11,122 nt of DNA from an uncultured bacterium (GTDB lineage: Bacteria > Cyanobacteriota > Vampirovibrionia > Gastranaerophilales > Gastranaerophilaceae): contig USOK01000031.1 in NCBI GenBank assembly GCA_900556295.1, positions 1-11,122 of the forward strand, given 5' to 3'. The notes under the pieces are model-generated. The model did not search any database, was not told the DNA's origin, and was given only the letters and a program-made list of their open reading frames with translations. The translations under genes were made by a program, and so were the position numbers. Each line of letters starts with the position of its first letter. Position 1 is the first letter of the stretch. Below, one piece after another: positions 1 through 5,660 of this stretch.

Positions 1-36
1 TACTAATCCCAAAATAATTCCTAAAATCTTTTTCAT
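1..36 (-). CDS. 5' fragment of a gene leaving the window (hydrophobic N-terminus)
   Basis: Reading the minus strand from the ATG at 36-34 gives MKKILGIILGLV before the window ends. A lysine pair followed by an unbroken hydrophobic run is the start of a signal peptide or first membrane segment, so the product is probably exported or membrane-bound. Nothing more of it is visible and no family can be named. The start is supported by an extended -10 (TGC-TATTAT, plus-strand 43-51) ending exactly six bases before the ATG with no Shine-Dalgarno sequence. The same geometry precedes several clear genes in this window. It is divergent from the cysteine-rich gene at 89. Confidence 0.5.
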   Translation of the reverse strand, partial: MKKILGIILGLV

Positions 37-42
37 GTTAAT

Positions 43-51
43 ATAATAGCA
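43..51 (-). promoter_or_regulatory. Extended -10 of the leftmost minus-strand gene
   Basis: On the minus strand the sequence reads TGC TATTAT attaac ATG. The hexamer matches the sigma-70 -10 consensus, the TGN matches an extended -10, and the six-base gap places the expected transcription start at or next to the ATG. The same bases read TATAAT on the plus strand (42-47), so the site might also serve the divergent gene at 89, although I see no plus-strand -35 for it. Confidence 0.45.
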
Positions 52-88
52 TAAATTTTCTGTATTACGAATGAAAAAGGAGCATTTT

Positions 89-319
89 ATGAAAAATTTG
101 TTATTAACTTTTTGCTTTGTTTCTATTTTAGGATTTTGTTCAGGAGCAATCTACTCACACATATACAATAATAACAATGTAATGTTTGCCGGTCGTGGTT
201 GTTGTTCCAGCCATGGTGGAGTTTGCGGATGTGCTAATGGGCGTTCTAAATGTTGTGACGGCACTCTAAGTCCTTCCTGCCACTGTTTTAGAGATGAAAA
301 CAAAGGTTTTCAAATATAA
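89..319 (+). CDS. Small secreted cysteine-rich protein (CC-x6/7-C-x-C twice)
   Basis: This is a 76-residue product. The ATG at 89 is preferred over the one at 71 because AAAGGAG lies eight bases before it, and the upstream ATG has no binding site and sits inside that region. Residues 1-20 (MKNLLLTFCFVSILGFCSGA) form a signal peptide or signal anchor; the cysteine at 17 lacks a good lipobox. After an Asn-rich linker (27-30) come eight cysteines in two similar halves: C38 C39 ... C46, C48 and C55 C56 ... C64, C66, containing SSHGGV and DGTLSPS. Motifs of the type C-S-x-H-G-G-V and C-x-D-G-T-x-S-P-S-C recur in small exported bacterial proteins, including DUF3761-like ones, but I know of no assigned function. 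The pattern suits disulfide bonding outside the membrane or metal binding. It ends in a strong terminator, so it is monocistronic. Confidence 0.75.
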   Translation: MKNLLLTFCFVSILGFCSGAIYSHIYNNNNVMFAGRGCCSSHGGVCGCANGRSKCCDGTLSPSCHCFRDENKGFQI

Positions 320-359
320 ACAAAAAATCGGATTAAATTATTAATCCGATTTTTTGTTT
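318..359. terminator. Bidirectional intrinsic terminator between convergent genes
   Basis: Arms 318-336 and 341-359 are exact reverse complements (core TCGGATTAA / TTAATCCGA extended by A-rich and T-rich flanks) around the four-base loop ATTA, making a 19-bp stem. The right flank supplies a T run for the plus-strand gene ending at 319. The left A run supplies a T run for the minus-strand aquaporin gene ending at 382. One element therefore stops both convergent transcripts. Confidence 0.9.
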
Positions 360-381
360 TTTTAAGTAACAATTTTACAAA

Positions 382-1020
382 TTACGCTTCTATTTCTGTC
401 AATTTGTAAACACCGGAAGCTACTGCACCCGCAATAAAATTTGTTAAAATTGTAATCACAATCAATTTAGTTTGAGTTATACCCATAACAAACAACCCCA
501 AAGCTACTGCAGGATTGAATGCTCCATAACATGTCCCAATAGTTGATAAAAGCCCAACCAATACAACTGAACCGATTGCTAAGCCATAGTATGAATTCCC
601 TTCTGTTTTTTTAGATGTTGCAACTTGCAAAACAACGTAACAAAGCAAAAACGTAAACAAGAATTCACAAATCATCATAGGCATAATACTATACGAAGAT
701 TCTGCAGAATACGGAGGTATTGCAACAAGATACCCTGCTGTCATCGCACCCAATGCACCACCTGCAAACTGGGAAACAATATATGGAAGAAAATCTTTCC
801 ATTTTAATGCGCCTCGAATACTTGCAGATAGAGAAACTGCCGGATTAAAATGACCTCCGGAAATTGCTCCACCCATATAAACAAGAACCATTAGAGCAAA
901 ACCTATTGCCAATGGAGGAAATGCTCCTCTACCATTTGGGAATAATGCACACCCGATTGTAAAAACAAAGAAGTATGTTCCAATAAATTCTACCAAACAT
1001 TTTTTCAATAACTTTTTCAT
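382..1020 (-). CDS. Aquaporin/MIP-family channel with a non-canonical selectivity filter
   Basis: This 212-residue membrane protein has six hydrophobic helices and both MIP half-helix motifs: HFNPAVS (NPA at 59-61) and AFNPAVA (NPA at 169-171). The conserved glutamates of helices 1 and 4 are present (E11, E119). It should passively conduct water or small uncharged solutes across the inner membrane. The usual arginine directly after the second NPA (NPAR in AqpZ and GlpF) is valine here (V172). The helix-5 filter position is probably a small glycine (about G156), so selectivity cannot be read off from AqpZ or GlpF. The start at 1020 is chosen because AAAGGAG lies just upstream; the in-frame ATG 17 codons earlier lies across the -35 region. 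Its own promoter (1043-1071) and a shared terminator make it monocistronic. The family call is secure; the substrate is unknown. Confidence 0.9.
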   Translation of the reverse strand: MKKLLKKCLVEFIGTYFFVFTIGCALFPNGRGAFPPLAIGFALMVLVYMGGAISGGHFNPAVSLSASIRGALKWKDFLPYIVSQFAGGALGAMTAGYLVAIPPYSAESSYSIMPMMICEFLFTFLLCYVVLQVATSKKTEGNSYYGLAIGSVVLVGLLSTIGTCYGAFNPAVALGLFVMGITQTKLIVITILTNFIAGAVASGVYKLTEIEA

Positions 1021-1042
1021 ATAAAATTCTCCTTTTGGAAAA

Positions 1043-1071
1043 ATTTTAGCATATTGCGAATGTTTATGCAA
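1043..1071 (-). promoter_or_regulatory. Sigma-70-type promoter of the aquaporin gene
   Basis: On the minus strand TTGCAT (1071-1066), a 17-base spacer and TAAAAT (1048-1043) form a near-consensus promoter with an extended -10 (TGC before the hexamer). The expected start lies just before the Shine-Dalgarno sequence AAAGGAG, giving a short leader of about 15-20 bases. This also shows why the upstream in-frame ATG at 1071 cannot be the start: it overlaps the -35. Confidence 0.7.
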
Positions 1072-1104
1072 TTAGCTACTTGTTTATTTAAGCATTTTTT
1101 GTGC

Positions 1105-1116
1105 TACTATAATTGT
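1105..1116 (+). promoter_or_regulatory. Extended -10 of the laccase-domain gene, apparently leaderless
   Basis: The sequence reads TGC TACTAT aattgt ATG, with the -10 at 1105-1110 and the ATG at 1117. No purine-rich ribosome binding site fits between them. An overlapping TATAAT at 1108-1113 would sit only three bases before the ATG and is less likely. A weak -35 (TTGTTT, 1080-1085) is 19 bases away. The expected transcript begins at or next to the start codon. Confidence 0.55.
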
Positions 1117-1866
1117 ATGTTTTATTTTGAAGAAATTAACAACAAAAAAGTTCTAAAAAGTTCTATTTTAAATGGTTTAAACCATTTCTTTACAACTAGA
1201 GAATCTGTAATAAAAACTAAAGAACCTGAGTTTGAAGAAATAGTTGAAAACAATAAAAAAGATATCTGCAATTATTTGAAAATTTCAACGGAAAATCTTA
1301 TTCATCCATCACAAACTCATACATCGCATATTGAGATTGCCCAAGCAGGAAAAACATCTTATCCTGATACAGACGGGTTAATTTTAACAAATAATGAACA
1401 GGCGATATATTTAAACTTTGCAGATTGTACACCTGTTATAATTTACGATCCAATCAAACAGATTGGAGCTGTTTCACATGCCGGATGGCGAGGAACTGCA
1501 GGGAATATCGCCTCTAAAACAGTAAAAAAAATGATTAATGAGTTTGGTTCAAATCCGGAAACTTTAAAATGCGCAATCGGTCCTGCAATATCTTTCTGTT
1601 GTTACAATGTTGGAGAAGAAGTTTTGCAAAAAACAAGGGCAACAGTGAAAAACTTTGAAGGCTTATTCGAAATTAGAGAAGGCAATATTTTTATCGACTT
1701 AAAAGGCATAAATAAGCAACAGTTAATTGAATCCGGAGTAAAATCGACCAATATCGATGTCTGTCCGTATTGCACTGTTTGCGATAATAATTTGTTTTTC
1801 TCATACAGAAAAGAAAATGCAACTACAAATCGTCACAGTGCAGTAATAAAATTAATTAATAAATAG
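1117..1866 (+). CDS. pgeF: Laccase-domain protein, PgeF/YfiH (polyphenol oxidase/purine nucleoside phosphorylase-like) family
   Basis: The product is 249 residues, the usual family size. Diagnostic motifs appear in order: SQTHTSH (Q66, H68), FADCTPV (C104), SHAGWRGT (H121), IGPAISFCCYNVGEEV (154-169) and the C-terminal CPYCTVC...FFSYRKENATTNRH. H68, C104 and H121 correspond to the zinc/active-site triad of the family; the 17-residue C-to-H spacing agrees. Family members are cytosolic and have been described as polyphenol oxidases, as purine nucleoside-processing enzymes (the LACC1 relative) and as peptidoglycan-editing factors. The sequence alone does not decide between these. The ATG at 1117 is chosen over 1054 because the family begins near this residue, the upstream stretch (residues 1-21 of the longer frame) is unlike the family, and a -10 ends six bases before it. 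Confidence 0.9.
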   Translation: MFYFEEINNKKVLKSSILNGLNHFFTTRESVIKTKEPEFEEIVENNKKDICNYLKISTENLIHPSQTHTSHIEIAQAGKTSYPDTDGLILTNNEQAIYLNFADCTPVIIYDPIKQIGAVSHAGWRGTAGNIASKTVKKMINEFGSNPETLKCAIGPAISFCCYNVGEEVLQKTRATVKNFEGLFEIREGNIFIDLKGINKQQLIESGVKSTNIDVCPYCTVCDNNLFFSYRKENATTNRHSAVIKLINK

Positions 1867-1946
1867 CTTTATTAATCCCCCAGTGGCGAGAAAGGGAAGA
1901 ATTTCTTTGTTAAACAAGGCGAACCCAGAGATTTTCAAAAAATGAA

Positions 1947-2432
1947 CTATTTCAAATACTTCTGCAAAATCAGTTTTTTCAATGCGTTTGAATAAACCGC
2001 TTTTGGTTCAATCGCCAAAACTCTGTCCAACGTTTCAACCGCACCTTTGTAGTCCTCTAATTTCTTTTGAACGGTAGCTTTGTAGTATAATGCATCTATA
2101 AATTTCGGATCAAGTTCAATTGCTTTGTCAAAATCTGCAATTGCAGACTTTAATTTTTCGTTGCCTGCTTCTTTATCAGCTAAAAGAACTTGTGCTCGGT
2201 TGAAATATGCATCAATCATTTTATGATTTAATTCAATTGCTTTTGTGTAATTTTCATAAGCCGGTTCAAGTTCTCCAAGATGGTGAAAAACAATCGCCAT
2301 AGAAAAATATGGCATCGCTTCATCTGGGTTAAGTGCAATCGCCTTATCCAGTGAGTGGAGCGCCTCATCGAATTTTCCTTCGTTTGTTTCAGAAATTCCT
2401 TTATCTAAATAAAATTTGTAGTCGTGTTCCAT
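1947..2432 (-). CDS. Tetratricopeptide-repeat protein (four TPRs)
   Basis: This 161-residue protein has no signal peptide or membrane segment and consists almost wholly of TPR units at about 5-38, 39-72, 73-111 and 112-145. Each carries the typical small/aromatic pattern and an AIxLxP-like end (AIALNPDE, AIELNHKM, AIELDPKF, VLAIEPKA). The third unit has a roughly five-residue lysine/glutamate-rich insertion (DKEAGNEKLK). TPR solenoids bind partner proteins or peptides; no enzymatic domain is attached, so a cytosolic scaffold or adaptor role is the most that can be inferred. A Shine-Dalgarno AGAGG lies six bases before the ATG. The gene is divergent from the glycosyltransferase and shares its promoter region. 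No clear terminator is seen in the 80 bases separating it from the convergent gene. Confidence 0.85.
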   Translation of the reverse strand: MEHDYKFYLDKGISETNEGKFDEALHSLDKAIALNPDEAMPYFSMAIVFHHLGELEPAYENYTKAIELNHKMIDAYFNRAQVLLADKEAGNEKLKSAIADFDKAIELDPKFIDALYYKATVQKKLEDYKGAVETLDRVLAIEPKAVYSNALKKLILQKYLK

Positions 2433-2453
2433 AATAAACCTCTTTTTTACAAA

Positions 2454-2482
2454 ATTCTATCCAAAACAAAAGTCGTTTACAA
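2454..2482 (-). promoter_or_regulatory. Promoter of the TPR gene
   Basis: On the minus strand TTGTAA (2482-2477), a 17-base spacer and TAGAAT (2459-2454) give a reasonable sigma-70 promoter, leaving a leader of about 15-20 bases that carries the Shine-Dalgarno sequence. The -35 overlaps the -35 of the divergent glycosyltransferase promoter by five bases. Confidence 0.55.
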
Positions 2483-2510
2483 TATCTGAAAACTCGGATA
2501 TAATTAAGTT
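2476..2510 (+). promoter_or_regulatory. Promoter of the glycosyltransferase gene, apparently leaderless
   Basis: TTTACA (2476-2481), a 17-base spacer and a perfect TATAAT (2499-2504) are followed by only six bases (taagtt) before the ATG at 2511. No Shine-Dalgarno sequence fits in that space, so transcription is expected to begin at or next to the start codon. Confidence 0.65.
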
Positions 2511-3656
2511 ATGAATATTCTTTTCATAACCGATTTATATCCCGTAAAAAGTGACGAAAAAACAACTCCTCGCACTCTTTTGGCATTTGTTGAAGAGTGG
2601 AAAAAAATGGGGCATAATGTTGATATTTTAAAGCCAAATTTTATTCTTAATTCGTTTTTACGAGGGAAACCGTTTTATAAATCCGGTCAATATGGAGATG
2701 TTTTTAATATAAATTATTGGACTCCGTTTTGGTTTGATGTTAAGAGAAAATTCAATGGTAATAGTAGGTTGGGCACACTTGCCCAACTCAATAAACACAA
2801 CTACAACATTGTTGTTGCCCACATGCCGTCTGGCATACTTTTTGCGGATAAACTGGGACTTCCTTTTGTTGCAGGAATACATAATTCCGATATTGAAGTT
2901 TTAACAAATCCATTGTACAAAATCCATTTTAAACCAAGATTAGAAAAAGCTTTGAGAAATGCGAAAGCAATCGCTTGCAGGTCGTTTGTTTTGCGAGATA
3001 AGTTGTTGAAACTGTATCCGGAATTTGAAAATAAAGTTTTTGTAGCACCGTCTGGAATTGATAAGAAAGCAGCTATGTTTTTAGATGCCAAGCAAAATGA
3101 AAAACATTCTGCTGATACAAACTTTTCACGTTTCACTCCTCACATTTCACCAATAAAAGTTCTCACCTGTGCTCACTTCAAAAAACGTAAAAATATTGAC
3201 AAAGTTATTAAAGCCTGCAAAGGGCTTGAATGTTTTGAGCTGACAGTGATTGGCGACGGCAAAGAACGCAAAAAGCTTGAAAAGATTGATAAAAATGTAA
3301 TTTTTACAGGAAGATTGCCGCAAGATGAAGTTTTAGCAAAAATGCGTAACAGCGATATTTTTGTACTCCCTAGTGTGGGTGAAACCTTTGGCATGGTATA
3401 TTTAGAAGCTATGGCAAGTGGCTGTATTACTGTCTGCACAAAAGGAGACGGAATTGATGGTATTATTAAAGACAGAGAAAACGGATTCTTAACTGAACCA
3501 AATTTTGAAAGCGTAAAAGAAACACTTCTTAATATAAAAAACTTAACTAAAGAGGAGCTTAATTCCTTATATACAAATAGTTTCAACACAATTCAGCACT
3601 ACACATCTACATTATGCGCAGAAAGATATTTGCAACAAATTTTAAAGATTATGTAA
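2511..3656 (+). CDS. Glycosyltransferase, GT-B fold, GT4-like
   Basis: The product is 381 residues with two Rossmann-like halves. The N-terminal acceptor domain begins MNILFITDLYPV, with HMPSG at about 104-108 and HNSD at about 124-127. The C-terminal nucleotide-sugar domain runs from about 214 and includes CAHFKKRKNID, VIGDGKERKKLE and FTGRLPQDEV. The E-x7-E motif of retaining GT4 enzymes is intact (E291 ... E299 in GETFGMVYLEAMASG). It probably transfers a sugar from an NDP-sugar to a lipid- or surface-glycan acceptor at the cytoplasmic face of the membrane; donor and acceptor are unknown. No other glycan genes flank it, so it is an isolated transferase. Two oddities lie inside the frame: a palindromic element encoding residues 85-93, and three TTTCAC hexamers in the interdomain linker (about 205-214). 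Confidence 0.88.
   Translation: MNILFITDLYPVKSDEKTTPRTLLAFVEEWKKMGHNVDILKPNFILNSFLRGKPFYKSGQYGDVFNINYWTPFWFDVKRKFNGNSRLGTLAQLNKHNYNIVVAHMPSGILFADKLGLPFVAGIHNSDIEVLTNPLYKIHFKPRLEKALRNAKAIACRSFVLRDKLLKLYPEFENKVFVAPSGIDKKAAMFLDAKQNEKHSADTNFSRFTPHISPIKVLTCAHFKKRKNIDKVIKACKGLECFELTVIGDGKERKKLEKIDKNVIFTGRLPQDEVLAKMRNSDIFVLPSVGETFGMVYLEAMASGCITVCTKGDGIDGIIKDRENGFLTEPNFESVKETLLNIKNLTKEELNSLYTNSFNTIQHYTSTLCAERYLQQILKIM
2766..2788. repeat. Palindromic element inside the glycosyltransferase frame
   Basis: GTTGGGCA (2768-2775) and TGCCCAAC (2780-2787) are exact reverse complements around the loop CACT. The same hairpin with one compensatory base-pair change and a one-base loop change occurs at 8510-8531, where it acts as a terminator. 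Here it is read through in frame as residues 85-93, just before the HMPSG segment. There is no T run, so it should not terminate on its own. Confidence 0.7.
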
Positions 3657-3660
3657 AGAT

Positions 3661-3692
3661 TTGACATCATGTGAGCATGTTTTTGGTAGTAT
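3661..3692 (+). promoter_or_regulatory. Possible promoter of the symporter operon
   Basis: TTGACA (3661-3666) starts five bases after the glycosyltransferase stop. An extended -10, TGG-TAGTAT (hexamer 3687-3692), lies 20 bases beyond it. That spacer is longer than the preferred 17, so the pair is uncertain, but transcription starting near 3699 would begin at the base of the predicted leader stem. Confidence 0.35.
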
Positions 3693-3695
3693 AAA

Positions 3696-3760
3696 GTCTG
3701 GGTTGGAGATTTACCCTTTTTGGAAGAGTAGCCGAAGAACCTTAGACCCGAAAGGAAAAA
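3696..3760 (+). promoter_or_regulatory. Structured leader / candidate riboswitch before the symporter
   Basis: GTCT (3696-3699) and GGTT (3701-3704) pair with AGAC (3744-3747) and AACC (3738-3741), forming an eight-pair stem with a small bulge. It closes a 33-base loop that contains GGAGA, GGAAGAGTA and GCCGAAG. The Shine-Dalgarno AAAGG (3751-3755) lies just after the stem, and CCCTTT (3714-3719) inside the loop is complementary to it. GGGT (3700-3703) can also pair alternatively with ACCC at 3713-3716 or 3746-3749. Mutually exclusive folds that control ribosome access are therefore plausible. GCCGAAG recalls the glycine riboswitch core, and GGAAG with CGAAG recalls the cyanobacterial glutamine (glnA) RNA. 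Neither consensus is fully met: the second glycine helix and the glnA P3 are missing. Confidence 0.4.
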
Positions 3761-3763
3761 TTA

Positions 3764-5347
3764 ATGAACAGAATTTTAATCGTACTTTTGACACTATTAT
3801 TTAACATTCAACAAGCTAATGCATTCAATATTGATGCATTTATGGATAAAAATGTGGCGCCGGTATCCGATGCAATTGCCGCAGTTATTTTCCATCCAAT
3901 TCACGTATTTGGTGCTGATGTTCCGATTATCATATTTTGGATTTTGTTCGCAGGTATATTTTTCACCTTCTATTTGAGGGGTATTGCTGTTTGGGGTTTC
4001 AAACACGCTATTGAGGTTGTTTGCAAACCTAAAAAAACAGAAGGTGACGGCTCTGGAGAAACTTCTGCATTTCAAGCCTTAATGACTGCTTTGTCAGGCA
4101 CAATCGGTTTGGGAAGTATTGCGGGTGTTGCAATTGCAATTTCAATGGGTGGTCCTGGGGCTGCTTTTTGGATTATTGTAGGCGCACTTTTGGGTATGTC
4201 TTTAAAATTTGTAGAAGCTTCTTTGGCGGTAAAATACAGAAGATTTAACCTTGACGGCTCTATTTCTGGTGGACCTATGCACTATATGGCTCACGGTTTG
4301 ACTAGAAAAAAATTGAGATGGTTAGGGCAACCTTTGTCTGTAATGTTTGCTATCCTTTGTATTTGCGGAGGTATCACAGGCGGTAATATGATTCAGATTA
4401 ACCAAGCTGCGAACCAGTTTGTAAATGTTTGCGGTGGTGAAAACGGCTTTATGCATAACTTCCACTGGGTAATCGGTTTAGGGATGGCAATTGTCGTTGG
4501 TTTAATCGTTATCGGCGGTATTAAAAATATCGTTAAAGTTACGGAAAAAATCGTTCCTTTGAAGATTTTTATATACTTATTTGCAGCTATGGCTGTAATC
4601 ATTTGCAATATCAAACTTGTTCCGCACGCTGCTTGGATTATCGTGAAAGAAGCTTTTCAGCCGGAAGCTGTTTATGGTGGTATGTTTGTTGCAATGATTA
4701 TGGGTTTAAGACGTTCTGTTCAATCAAACGAAGCAGGCACAGGTTCTGCACCGATTGTTTATGCAACAGTAAAGACTGATGAGCCATTGTCACAAGGTTT
4801 TGTAGCATTGCTTGATCCGTTCTTGACAGGTTTTATGTGTACATTAACAGCTTTTGCTATTGTAATTACAGGTGTTTACAAAACTCATGCCGGTCATACA
4901 TCAGGTATTGAAATGACATCAGATGCAATTTCTTCTGTAATGCCTTTCTTCCCAACTCTTTTGGCAGGTATTGTTTTACTTTATGCTTTATCTACAATTA
5001 TCAGTTGGGCTTATTACGGTCAAAAATCTTGGAATTTCTTGTTCGGCGAAGGCAGAAAAAGAACTCTTACATTCCAATTTATATATTGTGCATTCATTTT
5101 AATCGGTTCTGTTTTGAACGTAACATCAGTTATCAACATTACAGATGCAATGATGATTGCAATGTCTATTCCAAATATTATTGCGATGTATATTTTAGCT
5201 CCTGAAATCAAGAAAGATTTGGCAGAATACTGCAGAATTCACCAAATCGGGAAATGGATTAACAGAGATTGGCTAAAACCTGCAGAAATACCGGCAGAAA
5301 TAGATGAAGAGGATGAAGTAACATGTCAGATCAACAAATTATCATAA
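3764..5347 (+). CDS. Sodium:alanine/glycine symporter, AGCS family
   Basis: This 527-residue polytopic inner-membrane transporter imports a small neutral amino acid with Na+ (or H+). Residues 1-20 form a signal-like hydrophobic segment ending ANA, and many further helices follow. Family motifs are clear: ALSGTIGLGSIAGVA (109-123), GGPGAAFW (129-136), ISGGPMHYM (167-175) and SNEAGTGSAP (321-330) followed by KTDEPLSQGF. AGCS members carry alanine and glycine, and some, such as B. subtilis AlsT, carry glutamine, so the exact substrate is open. The ATG at 3764 has AAAGGA eight bases upstream. The acidic C-terminal tail (PAEIDEEDEV) overlaps the start of the ACT-domain gene by 25 bases, which indicates translational coupling. 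A folded leader precedes it. Confidence 0.93.
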   Translation: MNRILIVLLTLLFNIQQANAFNIDAFMDKNVAPVSDAIAAVIFHPIHVFGADVPIIIFWILFAGIFFTFYLRGIAVWGFKHAIEVVCKPKKTEGDGSGETSAFQALMTALSGTIGLGSIAGVAIAISMGGPGAAFWIIVGALLGMSLKFVEASLAVKYRRFNLDGSISGGPMHYMAHGLTRKKLRWLGQPLSVMFAILCICGGITGGNMIQINQAANQFVNVCGGENGFMHNFHWVIGLGMAIVVGLIVIGGIKNIVKVTEKIVPLKIFIYLFAAMAVIICNIKLVPHAAWIIVKEAFQPEAVYGGMFVAMIMGLRRSVQSNEAGTGSAPIVYATVKTDEPLSQGFVALLDPFLTGFMCTLTAFAIVITGVYKTHAGHTSGIEMTSDAISSVMPFFPTLLAGIVLLYALSTIISWAYYGQKSWNFLFGEGRKRTLTFQFIYCAFILIGSVLNVTSVINITDAMMIAMSIPNIIAMYILAPEIKKDLAEYCRIHQIGKWINRDWLKPAEIPAEIDEEDEVTCQINKLS

Positions 5348-5601
5348 CAGTTTCAGGCGTAGACAAAGTTGGTATTGTTGCAAAGGTTTCAGCAGTACTA
5401 GCTAAATATGAAGTTAATATTGAAGATATAAAACAAACATTGATGCAAGGTCATTTTGTAATGTTTATGTTGTGCAATATCGAAAAATCAAAATATTCTT
5501 TCAAAGAAATTAAAGAAGCCCTAACTCAAACCGGCGAAGAGCTCGGAATGGAAATATGGGTTCAAAGAAAAGAAATTTTTGACAACATGCATAATATTTA
5601 A
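5323..5601 (+). CDS. ACT-domain protein, UPF0237 (GcvR-like) family
   Basis: The product is 92 residues and made of one ACT domain plus a short tail. It starts IIITVSGVDKVGIVAKVSAVLA and continues NIEDIKQTLMQGHFVMFML, matching the beta-alpha-beta opening of ACT folds with the ligand-site glycine (VGIVA). The C-terminal IWVQRKEIFDNMHNI is the UPF0237 signature, where the usual end is I-F-x-x-M-H-R-I. Members are small cytosolic dimers thought to bind amino acids; no catalytic activity is known. The ATG at 5323 lies within the last codons of the symporter gene, with GAGG about ten bases upstream. The two are thus made together, and a role in sensing or feedback on the imported amino acid is a reasonable inference. 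In other bacteria this family is often beside UPF0210, which is absent here. Confidence 0.88.
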   Translation: MSDQQIIITVSGVDKVGIVAKVSAVLAKYEVNIEDIKQTLMQGHFVMFMLCNIEKSKYSFKEIKEALTQTGEELGMEIWVQRKEIFDNMHNI

Positions 5602-5613
5602 AAATGTAAATTT

Positions 5614-5641
5614 TTGTTAACACAATAGCAATTATTATATT
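5614..5641 (+). promoter_or_regulatory. Weak candidate promoter of the unrecognised gene
   Basis: TTGTTA (5614-5619), a 16-base spacer and TATATT (5636-5641) resemble a sigma-70 promoter in the 59-base gap after the ACT gene. The gap is so AT-rich that chance matches are likely. A start near 5648 would leave a leader of about 13 bases without a Shine-Dalgarno sequence. Confidence 0.3.
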
Positions 5642-5660
5642 GCTTAACTTTAATAATAAT

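Noticed and set aside
71..88. Upstream ATG for the cysteine-rich gene
   Set aside because: The good Shine-Dalgarno AAAGGAG lies downstream of this ATG and at the right distance from the ATG at 89.
1021..1071. Longer aquaporin start (17 extra residues)
   Set aside because: The region holds the promoter and the Shine-Dalgarno sequence of the ATG at 1020, and the extra residues are unlike MIP N-termini.
1054..1116. Longer laccase-domain start (21 extra residues)
   Set aside because: It overlaps the divergent aquaporin promoter, the residues do not resemble the family, and a -10 fits the ATG at 1117.
1886..1930. tRNA-like GGGTTCGCC on the minus strand between convergent genes
   Set aside because: No acceptor, D or anticodon stems can be formed around it.
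2801..3589. Open minus-strand frames opposite the glycosyltransferase gene
   Set aside because: They are shadows of a clear GT4-type gene. The translations show no domain, are Ser/Phe/Leu-rich as expected of antisense frames, and lack start signals.
3696..3760. Firm call of a glycine or glutamine riboswitch
   Set aside because: Only short fragments match. The second helix and conserved segments of the glycine aptamer, and the P3 element of glnA RNA, are missing.
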